From contig NZ_CP042345.1 in assembly GCF_007954425.1 (NCBI RefSeq), positions 2,478,001 to 2,542,000 on the forward strand: 64,000 nt of DNA. Reading direction: 5' to 3'. Under the pieces are notes generated by a model, which made no database searches, was not told the origin of the DNA, and saw nothing but the letters and a program-made list of their open reading frames with translations. Positions 42,830 to 50,763 of the stretch are shown here, piece by piece; the stretch's first letter is position 1; the number at the start of each line of letters is the position of its first letter. The translations under genes were made by a program, and so were the position numbers. This DNA comes from Novosphingobium ginsenosidimutans (GTDB lineage Bacteria; Pseudomonadota; Alphaproteobacteria; Sphingomonadales; Sphingomonadaceae).

Positions 42830-45238
42830 ATGCAACTGCTCCCCCTACTTCCTCTGCGCGATATTGTTGTGTTTCCCGGCATGGTCGTGCCGCTGTTCGT
42901 TGGCCGCGAAAAGTCGGTTGCGGCGCTGGAAGCCGCAATGGCGGGCGACAAGGACATCTTTCTTCTCGCACAGCTCGATCCGGGCTGCGACGATCCCGAC
43001 GGTGACGATCTCTATGACGTCGGCGTGGTCGCGACCGTGCTCCAACTGCTCAAGTTGCCAGACGGAACCGTTCGGGTGCTGGTCGAGGCTCGCCAAAGAG
43101 CGCGGCTGGAAGACTTGCGGCTGGAAACGACGGCGTCGGGCGAAATGGTTGTCGCCAGCGTGGAGGCGATGGACCAGCCCGAGGCCAGCGGCAGCGAGAT
43201 CGAGGCAATGATGCGCTCGGTCGTCGATGCATTCGCCGAATACGCCAAGCTCAACAAGAAGCTGCCTCAGGACGCCGGTGAGAACCTGGGCGAAATCAAC
43301 GAGCCTTCGCAACTGGCCGATGCCGTGGCCGCGCACATTCAGACCAAGGTGGCCGACAAGCAGGCAATGCTCAGCGAGATCGATCCGCTCAAGCGGCTCG
43401 AGATGGCTCACTCCTTCATGGAAGGTGAACTGGGCGTACTGCAGGTGGAGCGGCGCATCCGCGGGCGCGTGAAGCGCCAGATGGAAAAGACCCAGCGCGA
43501 ATACTACCTCAATGAGCAGCTCAAGGCGATCCAGCAGGAGCTCGGCGGCGACGATGCCAGCGATGGCAACGAACTGCAGGAATTGCAGGAAAAGATTGAC
43601 CGGCTTAAGCTGTCCAAGGAAGCGCGGGCCAAGGCCAATGCCGAGCTCAAGAAGCTGCGCACGATGCAGCCGATGAGCGCCGAGGCGACTGTCATCCGCA
43701 ACTATCTCGATGTGCTGCTGGGGCTGCCGTGGGGCAAGAAGTCGAAGCTCAAGCGTGATATTCCCGCTGCGCAGGCGATCCTCGATGCCGATCACTATGC
43801 GCTGGAAAAGGTCAAAGACCGGATCGTCGAATATCTCGCGGTCCAGGCCCGCACCAACAAGCTCAAGGGCCCGATCCTGTGCCTTGTTGGCCCCCCGGGT
43901 GTCGGCAAGACCAGCCTGGGCAAGTCGATCGCCAAGGCGACCGGGCGGCAATTCATTCGCCAGTCGCTTGGCGGCGTGCGCGACGAAGCCGAAATCCGCG
44001 GCCACCGCCGCACCTACATCGGATCGCTACCGGGCAAGATTGTCAGCAATCTGCGCAAAGCTGGGACCAGCAACCCGCTGTTTCTGCTCGACGAGATTGA
44101 CAAGCTGGGCCAGGACTTCCGGGGTGATCCGGCCTCGGCGCTGCTTGAGGTGCTTGATCCCGAACAGAACGCCAAGTTCCAGGACCACTATCTGGAGCTG
44201 GACTACGATCTCTCCGACGTGATGTTCGTCTGCACGGCGAACAGCCTCAACCTCCCGCAGCCTTTGCTCGATCGGATGGAGATCATCCGGCTGGAGGGCT
44301 ACACCGAGGACGAGAAGGTCGAGATTGCGGAGCGCCACCTGGTTGCCAAGCAGATCGAGGCCCATGGCCTTAAGGCCGGTGAGTTTACGCTGGAATCAGC
44401 CGCGCTACGCGATCTGATCCGCTATTACACTCGCGAAGCCGGGGTTCGTACGCTGGAGCGCGAAATTGCGCGGCTGGCGCGCAAGGGCCTGCGCAAGATC
44501 CTTGAAGGCAAGGAAACCACGATCACGATCACGCCTGACAACTTAGGCGAATATGCCGGCGTGCGGCGGTTCAAATTTGGTGAGGCCGAAGAAGAGCATC
44601 AGGTAGGAGCCGTCACGGGGCTCGCCTGGACCGAGGTTGGCGGCGAGCTGCTGACAATTGAAAGCGTCACGGTGCCGGGCAAAGGCGGGATCAAGACTAC
44701 TGGCAAGCTGGGCGAGGTGATGAACGAATCCGTCCAGGCGGCCTTCAGTTTCGTCCGCGCCCGTTCACCGGCCTATGGGATCAAGCCCAGCCTGATCTCG
44801 CGCAAGGACATCCACATCCACTTGCCCGAAGGAGCGGTGCCAAAGGATGGCCCGAGCGCCGGGATCGGCATGGTCACCTCGATCGTCTCGACTCTAACCG
44901 GGATCCCGGTGCGCAAGGACATTGCCATGACCGGCGAAGTCACCCTGCGCGGGCGGGTGCTCGCGATCGGCGGGCTCAAGGAAAAACTGCTGGCGGCGCT
45001 GCGTGGTGGGATCACAACCGTGCTGATCCCGGAAGAGAACGTGAAGGACCTGGCTGAACTGCCAGCGAACATCACGGCTGGGCTTGAGATCGTGCCCGTT
45101 GCCCATGTCGACCAAGTGCTCGAGCGGGCGCTGGTTTCGGTACCCGAGCCAATCGAATGGACCGAGGCAGACGATCTGGCCAGCCAGCCAAGTGCCGCAA
45201 CTGTCCCCCCCGCGGGTGATGCGCGAACCGCTCACTGA
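42830..45238 (+). CDS. lon: ATP-dependent protease Lon
   Basis: About 802 residues. Lon N domain (LPLLPLRDIVVFPGMVVPLFVGREKS), coiled-coil middle, AAA+ module with Walker A GPPGVGKTSLGKS, Walker B FLLDEIDKLG, and protease domain with KDGPSAGIG containing the catalytic Ser and a Lys near KEKLLAALRGG (VLIPEENVKDL follows). It degrades misfolded and regulatory proteins, including CcrM and SciP in Caulobacter, which makes the sciP gene 8 kb away a plausible substrate. ATG 42830 is preferred over TTG 42818. lon-hup order is conserved. A strong hairpin ends it. Confidence 0.96.
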   Translation: MQLLPLLPLRDIVVFPGMVVPLFVGREKSVAALEAAMAGDKDIFLLAQLDPGCDDPDGDDLYDVGVVATVLQLLKLPDGTVRVLVEARQRARLEDLRLETTASGEMVVASVEAMDQPEASGSEIEAMMRSVVDAFAEYAKLNKKLPQDAGENLGEINEPSQLADAVAAHIQTKVADKQAMLSEIDPLKRLEMAHSFMEGELGVLQVERRIRGRVKRQMEKTQREYYLNEQLKAIQQELGGDDASDGNELQELQEKIDRLKLSKEARAKANAELKKLRTMQPMSAEATVIRNYLDVLLGLPWGKKSKLKRDIPAAQAILDADHYALEKVKDRIVEYLAVQARTNKLKGPILCLVGPPGVGKTSLGKSIAKATGRQFIRQSLGGVRDEAEIRGHRRTYIGSLPGKIVSNLRKAGTSNPLFLLDEIDKLGQDFRGDPASALLEVLDPEQNAKFQDHYLELDYDLSDVMFVCTANSLNLPQPLLDRMEIIRLEGYTEDEKVEIAERHLVAKQIEAHGLKAGEFTLESAALRDLIRYYTREAGVRTLEREIARLARKGLRKILEGKETTITITPDNLGEYAGVRRFKFGEAEEEHQVGAVTGLAWTEVGGELLTIESVTVPGKGGIKTTGKLGEVMNESVQAAFSFVRARSPAYGIKPSLISRKDIHIHLPEGAVPKDGPSAGIGMVTSIVSTLTGIPVRKDIAMTGEVTLRGRVLAIGGLKEKLLAALRGGITTVLIPEENVKDLAELPANITAGLEIVPVAHVDQVLERALVSVPEPIEWTEADDLASQPSAATVPPAGDARTAH

Positions 45239-45253
45239 GTTCCGGTTGCATGG

Positions 45254-45290
45254 TCCGGGCCGATTCGCTGCATCGCAGCATCGGCCCGGA
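45254..45290 (+). terminator. Hairpin after lon
   Basis: TCCGGGCCGA (45254-45263) pairs perfectly with TCGGCCCGGA (45281-45290), with an inner GCTGC/GCAGC stem. It lies 16 bases past the lon stop. There is no good T-run, only TCATCGCTTT. Confidence 0.65.
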
Positions 45291-45368
45291 TCATCGCTTT
45301 ACTGCACAAAGACGGTCAGGAATGGCGGGAATCGGTGGATAATCGCCCGAAATCAGCAAGGTTTCGCT

Positions 45369-45397
45369 TTGACAGTTTCCGGAAAAGCGGCTCAATT
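45369..45397 (+). promoter_or_regulatory. Promoter of hup
   Basis: Perfect -35 TTGACA (45369-45374), 17-base spacer, weak -10 TCAATT (45392-45397). The predicted leader is about 59 bases. Confidence 0.5.
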
Positions 45398-45461
45398 CCG
45401 CCAGCTTTTCGAGGCGAATCAAACCAGTCATCAATTCCCATAAAGGTAGGGGGTACTCTCC

Positions 45462-45734
45462 ATGAACAAGCAAGACCTGATCGGCGCAGTCGCGGATGCC
45501 AGCGGCCTGACTAAGAACGACGCCACCAAGGCTGTTGAAGGCGTTTTTGACGCCATCACTGGCGCCCTGAAGAAGGGCGATGAAGTGCGCCTCGTCGGCT
45601 TCGGCACCTTCTCGGTTGCCAAGCGCAAGGCTTCGACCGGCCGCAACCCGCGCACCGGCGAACCGATGAAGATCAAGGCTTCGGCCCAGCCGAAGTTCAA
45701 GGCCGGCAAGGGCCTGAAGGATGCTGTCAACTAA
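45462..45734 (+). CDS. hup: HU family DNA-binding protein
   Basis: 90 residues, the exact family size. It starts MNKQDLIGAVADASGLTKNDATKAVEG, then FDAITGALKKGDEVRLVGFGTFSV, the DNA-contacting arm with GRNPRTGEPMKI, and ends FKAGKGLKDAVN. It bends DNA and organises the nucleoid. ATG 45462 follows AAAGGTAGGGGG. It has its own promoter and terminator, between lon and the secA region. Confidence 0.97.
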   Translation: MNKQDLIGAVADASGLTKNDATKAVEGVFDAITGALKKGDEVRLVGFGTFSVAKRKASTGRNPRTGEPMKIKASAQPKFKAGKGLKDAVN

Positions 45735-45781
45735 GCAGCTCTTCTGACGGCCGCACCGCCTCGCGGTCGCCTAGCCAGATT

Positions 45782-45812
45782 GCGCCGCGTCTGCTCCATG
45801 CAGGCGCGGCGC
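45782..45812 (+). terminator. Terminator after hup
   Basis: A 13-bp stem with one G-T wobble (45782-45794 with 45800-45812) and a 5-base loop, followed by TTGGCTTTT. Confidence 0.75.
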
Positions 45813-45844
45813 TTGGCTTTTCGGGGAGGGGAGTCCGCACGGGG

Positions 45845-45873
45845 TGGACGGTTGGCAACGGCTCACCTATATT
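45845..45873 (+). promoter_or_regulatory. Promoter of the small exported ORF before secA, leaderless
   Basis: -35 TGGACG (45845-45850) and -10 TATATT (45868-45873) are 17 bases apart. The expected transcript start, about 45880, coincides with the ATG at 45881. No ribosome-binding site precedes that ATG, in keeping with a leaderless message. Confidence 0.5.
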
Positions 45874-45880
45874 GCCGCTA

Positions 45881-46159
45881 ATGAAGCGTATCCTCCTTGC
45901 ACTGCTGGCATTGATGACCGGCCTTGTCGCCCAGGCCGCCCCGGTCCAGGCGCGCATGAACGGCAATGCGGATACCGAAATCGGCGTGACCGATGGTGTG
46001 CGCGGCTCGGCCCGGCCATCGCCAACACAGACCCAGGCCGTCGATGCCCCAGTTACCCAGAAGGAACGGCGGGAACGTCAGGCCACGCGGGTTCGTCCTG
46101 GGCGTGGGCGGGTCTATATTCCTTCGGTTCTTTACGGTCCCGACCGCGCGCTCGAATAG
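45881..46159 (+). CDS. Small exported protein of unknown family directly upstream of secA (candidate secretion monitor)
   Basis: 92 residues. A strong Sec signal peptide occupies residues 1-24 (MKRILLALLALMTGLVAQA then APVQA). The mature part is short, polar and probably unfolded (PSPTQTQAVDAPVTQKERRERQ), and ends in RPGRGRVYIPSVLYGPDRALE, with a Gly-Pro pair six residues before the stop. I recognise no family. It is co-directional with secA, which begins 89 bases after its stop, and no terminator intervenes; a hairpin-forming leader does. Size, export signal and position recall SecM, though the SecM arrest residues (Trp and Arg before the Gly-Pro) are not conserved. A simple small periplasmic protein is the null explanation. 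Confidence 0.65.
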   Translation: MKRILLALLALMTGLVAQAAPVQARMNGNADTEIGVTDGVRGSARPSPTQTQAVDAPVTQKERRERQATRVRPGRGRVYIPSVLYGPDRALE

Positions 46160-46241
46160 CGTTTCCGCAAAATCCCGTACACTGATCGCGCGCGGCCACA
46201 GGCGGCTGCGCGCCTGCCCATATCCCATTGAATCAGCAGGA
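46144..46241 (+). promoter_or_regulatory. Competing hairpins in the leader between the small ORF and secA
   Basis: Three blocks can pair in turn: A, CCGCGCGC in the last codons of the small ORF (46144-46151); B, GCGCGCGG (46188-46195); C, GGCTGCGCGC (46204-46213). A-B gives 8 bp and B-C gives 10 bp with one wobble. CCTGC at 46213-46217 can pair with GCAGG (46236-46240), the secA ribosome-binding site. In GC-rich DNA such pairs may arise by chance. Confidence 0.4.
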
Positions 46242-46248
46242 ATTGCCC

Positions 46249-48954
46249 ATGATCGGCGCCATCGCCAAGGCCATTTTCGGTTCGTCTAACGACCGGTACG
46301 TCAAGTCACTGGACAAGATTGTCCGCCAGATCAGCGCTTTCGAGCCGACGATCGAAGCCCTGACCGACCAAGAGCTGGCCGCCCAGACCGTCAAGTTCCG
46401 CCGCCAGCTGGACGAGGGCAAGACGCTTGACGACATTTTGCCCGAGGCCTTTGCCACCGTGCGCGAGGCCGGCAAGCGCCGAATGGGCATGCGCCACTTT
46501 GATGTCCAGATGATCGGCGGGATCGTTCTCCACCGCGGCGAGATTGCCGAAATGCGTACCGGTGAAGGCAAGACCCTGGTGGCGACGCTGGCGGTCTACC
46601 TCAATGCGCTGGAAGGCAAGGGGGTCCACGTCGTCACGGTCAATGATTACCTCGCCAAGCGTGACGCCGAATGGATGGGGCAGATCTACAAGTTCCTGGG
46701 CCTGACCGTTGGCGTGATTGTGCCCAACATGCCCGAAGATCAGCGTCGGGAGGCCTATGCCTGCGACATCACCTATGCGACCAACAACGAACTGGGCTTC
46801 GATTACCTGCGCGACAACATGAAGCAGGAGCGGGGCCAGATGGTCCATCGCCCGTTCAATTTCGCGATCGTCGACGAAGTAGACTCGATCCTGATCGACG
46901 AGGCGCGCACGCCGCTGATCATTTCCGGTCCGACCGATGACAAGAGCGAGCTCTACATCGCAGTTGATGCGATCGTGAAGCAGATCGCTGAAGAGCATTA
47001 CGAAAAGGACGAAAAGACCAAGAACATCACCCTGACCGAGGAAGGGGTGGAATGGGCCGAGCGCCAGCTTGAGGCAGCTGGGCTGCTGGTGGGGTCGAAC
47101 CTATACGATGTCGAGAACACCCAGGTGGTCCACCACCTTGACCAGAGCCTCAAGGCCAATGTCATGTTCAAACGGGACATCGACTACATCGTCAAGGACG
47201 AAAAGGTCGTCATCATCGACGAGTTTACCGGGCGTATGATGGACGGCCGGCGCTGGTCCAATGGCCTGCACCAGGCGGTTGAAGCCAAGGAAGGGGTGCG
47301 GATCGAGCCCGAGAACCAAACGATGGCCTCGATCACGTTCCAGAACTATTTCCGCATGTATCCCAAGCTCGCCGGCATGACCGGTACTGCGGCGACCGAA
47401 GCGGCCGAATTCTTTGACATTTACCGCATGAACGTGGTTTCGATCCCGACCAACGTGCCGGTCCAGCGGATCGACGAAGAGGACGAGTTCTACAAGAACA
47501 CCAACGACAAGTTTCAGGCGATCGCCAAACTGATCCGCGAAAGGAACGAAAGCGGTCAGCCGGTACTGGTCGGCACGGTTTCGATCGAAAAGTCGGAAAT
47601 GCTCTCGGAGTTTCTCAAGCAGGAAGGGGTCAAGCACGCCGTCCTGAACGCCCGCTTCCACGAGATGGAAGCCCACATCGTCGCCCAGGCCGGCCGGCTT
47701 GGTGCAGTGACCATCGCGACCAACATGGCTGGCCGCGGGACGGACATCAAGCTGGGCGGCAATGCCGAGTTCCGGATCGAGGATGAGCTCAAGGACATGC
47801 CCGAAGGGCCCGAGCGCGACGCGGCGATTGCGAAGATCGAGGCTGAGATCGAGGCTGAGCGGCAGCAAGTGCTCGCCGCTGGCGGGCTTTGCGTGATCGG
47901 CACCGAACGCCATGAAAGCCGCCGCATCGACAACCAGCTGCGCGGCCGTTCGGGCCGGCAGGGCGACCCAGGCCTGTCAAAGTTCTACCTGTGTCTGGAA
48001 GACGACCTGCTGCGCATTTTCGGGCCGGACACGCTGTTTTCGAAGATGATGAACTCTAACCTTGCCGATGGCGAGGCGATCGGATCGAAGTGGCTGTCCA
48101 AGGCGATCGAGACTGCGCAGAAGAAAGTCGAGGCGCGCAACTACGACATCCGCAAGCAGGTCGTCGAATACGACAACGTGATGAATGACCAGCGCAAGGT
48201 AATCTACGAACAGCGCGCGGACATCATGGATGCCGAAACGATCGACGACGTGGTGGTCGACATGCGCCACGATACGATCAATGCGCTGGTCGGCACTGCC
48301 TGCCCGCCGGGATCCTATCCGGAACAGTGGGATATCGATGGGCTGCGACTGAAGCTGGGCGAAATCCTCGGCATGGACGTGCCGGTGCAGGATTGGCTGC
48401 AGGAAGACGGGCTAGAGCCTGACGTCATCGAGGAGCGGATCGTCGCTCTTGCGGACGAGCGGGCGGAGGCCAAGGTTGGCCAGGATGCCGCGATCTGGCG
48501 CCAGGTTGAAAAGCAGGTCCTCCTTGAGCGGCTTGACCACTACTGGAAGGAACACCTCGCTACGCTCGATGCGCTGCGCCAAGTGGTATTCCTGCGCGCC
48601 TATGCGCAAAAGCAGCCGATCAACGAATACAAGCAGGAAGCTTTCGGCCTGTTCGAACGCATGCTGGAAGTGATCCGCGAGGACGTGACCCGCATCCTGA
48701 TGAACAGTGAGCTGCGCATGCCTGATCCGGTCGAGTTGCCCGATCTGCCCGATTTCCTGACCAGCCACATCGACCCCTTCACCGGTGAGAACGACGCGAT
48801 CTCGACCCCGGGCGCTTCTGCCATGCTCGGTGCGTTGGGTACTGGTGCTGCCGCGGGTGGCGATCCCTATGCCGCAATGGGCCTGTCACGCAACGCGCCG
48901 TGCCCGTGCGGTTCGGGCGAGAAATACAAGCACTGCCACGGCGCCGTGGCCTGA
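46249..48954 (+). CDS. secA: Preprotein translocase ATPase SecA
   Basis: About 901 residues. DEAD-like motor with Walker [43 protein letters not shown], the [12 protein letters not shown] and [18 protein letters not shown] motifs, helical scaffold, and the C-terminal zinc motif [14 protein letters not shown]. It drives unfolded preproteins through SecYEG with SecDF-YajC (genes at 21.8-24.8 kb). ATG 46249 stands eight bases from AGG; an in-frame TTG seven codons earlier is less likely. The upstream small exported ORF and hairpins may control its translation. Confidence 0.97.
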   Translation: MIGAIAKAIFGSSNDRYVKSLDKIVRQISAFEPTIEALTDQELAAQTVKFRRQLDEGKTLDDILPEAFATVREAGKRRMGMRHFDVQMIGGIVLHRGEIAEMRTGEGKTLVATLAVYLNALEGKGVHVVTVNDYLAKRDAEWMGQIYKFLGLTVGVIVPNMPEDQRREAYACDITYATNNELGFDYLRDNMKQERGQMVHRPFNFAIVDEVDSILIDEARTPLIISGPTDDKSELYIAVDAIVKQIAEEHYEKDEKTKNITLTEEGVEWAERQLEAAGLLVGSNLYDVENTQVVHHLDQSLKANVMFKRDIDYIVKDEKVVIIDEFTGRMMDGRRWSNGLHQAVEAKEGVRIEPENQTMASITFQNYFRMYPKLAGMTGTAATEAAEFFDIYRMNVVSIPTNVPVQRIDEEDEFYKNTNDKFQAIAKLIRERNESGQPVLVGTVSIEKSEMLSEFLKQEGVKHAVLNARFHEMEAHIVAQAGRLGAVTIATNMAGRGTDIKLGGNAEFRIEDELKDMPEGPERDAAIAKIEAEIEAERQQVLAAGGLCVIGTERHESRRIDNQLRGRSGRQGDPGLSKFYLCLEDDLLRIFGPDTLFSKMMNSNLADGEAIGSKWLSKAIETAQKKVEARNYDIRKQVVEYDNVMNDQRKVIYEQRADIMDAETIDDVVVDMRHDTINALVGTACPPGSYPEQWDIDGLRLKLGEILGMDVPVQDWLQEDGLEPDVIEERIVALADERAEAKVGQDAAIWRQVEKQVLLERLDHYWKEHLATLDALRQVVFLRAYAQKQPINEYKQEAFGLFERMLEVIREDVTRILMNSELRMPDPVELPDLPDFLTSHIDPFTGENDAISTPGASAMLGALGTGAAAGGDPYAAMGLSRNAPCPCGSGEKYKHCHGAVA

Positions 48955-48976
48955 CCGGTTAGCGCAGGGGGGATTG

Positions 48977-49708
48977 ATGCTGGCGCTGGGCTTCTTCGTT
49001 ACTGCGCTGCTCTATGCCTCGGTCGGGTTCGGCGGCGGTTCGACCTACAGCGCGCTGCTGGCGCTGGTGGGGTTCGATTATCGGCTGCTGCCGATCGTCG
49101 CGCTTTGCTGCAATATCGTAGTCGTCAGCGGCAGCACGGTTCGGTTCGCGCGGAGTGGGCTGGTGCCTTGGCGCGGCGCGCTGACCCTCGCCCTGGTTGC
49201 CGCTCCCCTGGCGTTTCTTGGCGGCCTGACGCCGATCAAGGAAGCAACTTTCCTCTTGCTGCTCGGCTTGAGCCTGATCCTGGCTGGTCTGGCGTTGCTG
49301 TTGCCGCGTTCTCCTGAGAGCGAAGGCCAACCAGCGCCGGCCGCTCGCTGGATGGGATTTGCGGCTGCTCCACTGGGCTATCTGGCCGGCCTCGTTGGAA
49401 TTGGCGGGGGAATCTTCCTCGCTCCGCTGCTGCACCTCACCCGCTGGAATCGCGCGCGGCAGATCGCGGCGACGGCCAGCCTTTTCATCCTGATCAATTC
49501 GATCGCCGGATTGGTCGGCCAACTGACCAAGAACGGGCCGGAACGCTTTGCCGAGGCGCTGGGCGGTGCCTTGCCTTTGCTGGTGGCGGTGATTGCGGGT
49601 GGACAGCTCGGCAGCCTGATGGCGCAGCGCCTGTTGCCCGAAAAGGTAATCCGCTGGCTGACCGCCGCCCTGACAATCTGGGCCGGATCGCAATTGCTGC
49701 TGCGCTGA
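48977..49708 (+). CDS. TauE/SafE family sulfite/anion exporter-like membrane protein
   Basis: 243 residues with about eight hydrophobic segments. The paired family motifs appear in each half: YASVGFGGGSTYSALLALVGF and LGYLAGLVGIGGGIFLAPLLHL. The family moves sulfite, sulfoacetate or other organic anions; the substrate here is unknown. ATG 48977 follows GGGGGGA; longer in-frame starts overlap secA and are rejected. It lies 22 bases after secA and may be co-transcribed. A symmetric terminator follows. Confidence 0.88.
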   Translation: MLALGFFVTALLYASVGFGGGSTYSALLALVGFDYRLLPIVALCCNIVVVSGSTVRFARSGLVPWRGALTLALVAAPLAFLGGLTPIKEATFLLLLGLSLILAGLALLLPRSPESEGQPAPAARWMGFAAAPLGYLAGLVGIGGGIFLAPLLHLTRWNRARQIAATASLFILINSIAGLVGQLTKNGPERFAEALGGALPLLVAVIAGGQLGSLMAQRLLPEKVIRWLTAALTIWAGSQLLLR

Positions 49709-49713
49709 AAGCA

Positions 49714-49741
49714 AAAGGCCCCGCCGATCGGCGAGGCCTTT
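49714..49741. terminator. Symmetric terminator between the TauE gene and tRNA-Asn
   Basis: AAAGGCC-N-CGCCGATCGGCG-N-GGCCTTT forms a near-perfect palindrome with A and T runs on the outside, so it can work in both directions for two convergent units. Confidence 0.75.
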
Positions 49742-49750
49742 GGGAAATAG

Positions 49751-49825
49751 TGGCTCCTCGAGTTGGATTCGAACCAACGGCCGCTCGATTAACAGTCGAG
49801 TGCTCTACCGCTGAGCTATCGAGGA
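49751..49825 (-). tRNA. tRNA-Asn, anticodon GUU
   Basis: Minus-strand cloverleaf: acceptor TCCTCGA/TCGAGGA, D stems GCTC/GAGC, loop CTGTTAA (anticodon GTT), T arm with TTCGAAT, discriminator G, encoded CCA. It is 75 bases long. Confidence 0.97.
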
Positions 49826-49893
49826 GCAGTCCCGTTTCCGGGACAGGTGCGCGCCTATACCACCGCAAACCGGGTTGGCAAGGGGGTCGCGCG

Positions 49894-50673
49894 TCAGAAC
49901 TGGAATTGTTCTGCGAAGATGCGTTCCTCCAGGCTCTTGCCCGGATCGAACAGCAGCGTCAGCGCCTGCGACGGGGCTGTGCGAACCTTGACCGCCAGGA
50001 TATCGCGCAGTTCCTTCTGGTCAGCCACGGCGGCGACCGGCCGCTTGACCGGATCGAGCACGCGGAATTCAATCTCGTAGTGATCCGGCAGGATCGCCCC
50101 GCGCCAGCGCCGCGGGCGGAACGGGCTGATCGGGGTCAGGGCCAGCATGTTCGAACCAAGCGGCAGGATCGGGCCGTTGGCAGAGAGATTGTAAGCGGTC
50201 GAGCCGGCCGGCGTAGCCACCAGGATGCCGTCGCAGGCCAGGTCCGGCACGCGGACCTTGCCATTGACCGATACCTCAAGCCGCGCGGTCTGACGCGTTT
50301 CGCGCAGCAGCGAGACCTCGTTAATTGCGTAGAAGGCCTCCTGCTTGCCGCTGCCGGTGGTCGCAGTCATTTCCAGCGGGGCAACGGCAATGCGGCGGGC
50401 CCGCGCCACGCGCTCTGCCAGCGTGCGGGTCCCGCGCGGATGGTTCATCAGGAAGCCGATGGTGCCCTGGTTGATGCCATAAGCCGGCAACACGCGCCCG
50501 CTATCGAGCATGTGGTGTAGCGTTTGCAGCATGAACCCGTCGCCGCCCAGGACGATTACGGCTTCAGCCTCGGCCTCGCTGACGAAGCTTTCACGCGCAC
50601 GATAGGCTTCGGCAGCCTCTTGGGCGCGCGGCGTGTCTGATGCCAGCAGGGCGAGGCGGGGCGGTTGGCTCAT
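49894..50673 (-). CDS. nadK: NAD kinase
   Basis: 259 residues. It phosphorylates NAD to NADP with ATP or polyphosphate. Catalytic GGDGFML at about residue 40, the YGINQGTIGFLMN motif, INEVSLLRE, and the Gly-rich TPAGSTAYNLSANGPILPLGS are all intact. A longer start at 50727 is possible, but ATG 50673 (SQPPRLALLASDTPRAQ) matches the family N-terminus. It is transcribed toward tRNA-Asn and divergent from the EAL gene, with 90 bases between. Confidence 0.95.
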   Translation of the reverse strand: MSQPPRLALLASDTPRAQEAAEAYRARESFVSEAEAEAVIVLGGDGFMLQTLHHMLDSGRVLPAYGINQGTIGFLMNHPRGTRTLAERVARARRIAVAPLEMTATTGSGKQEAFYAINEVSLLRETRQTARLEVSVNGKVRVPDLACDGILVATPAGSTAYNLSANGPILPLGSNMLALTPISPFRPRRWRGAILPDHYEIEFRVLDPVKRPVAAVADQKELRDILAVKVRTAPSQALTLLFDPGKSLEERIFAEQFQF

Positions 50674-50763
50674 CTTGCGTGGTGCATATGGGGCGCAGGC
50701 GGTTTTGGCAACGCATAGCCCTGGCAAGGGTTTGGTAGGTAGCTGCTGTTAGTTAGCACTTGA

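Noticed and set aside
42644..42835. A 64-codon N-terminal extension of the amidohydrolase.
   Set aside because: The signal peptide and AAGGAG support ATG 42643. The extension lies over the lon leader and would bury the signal peptide.
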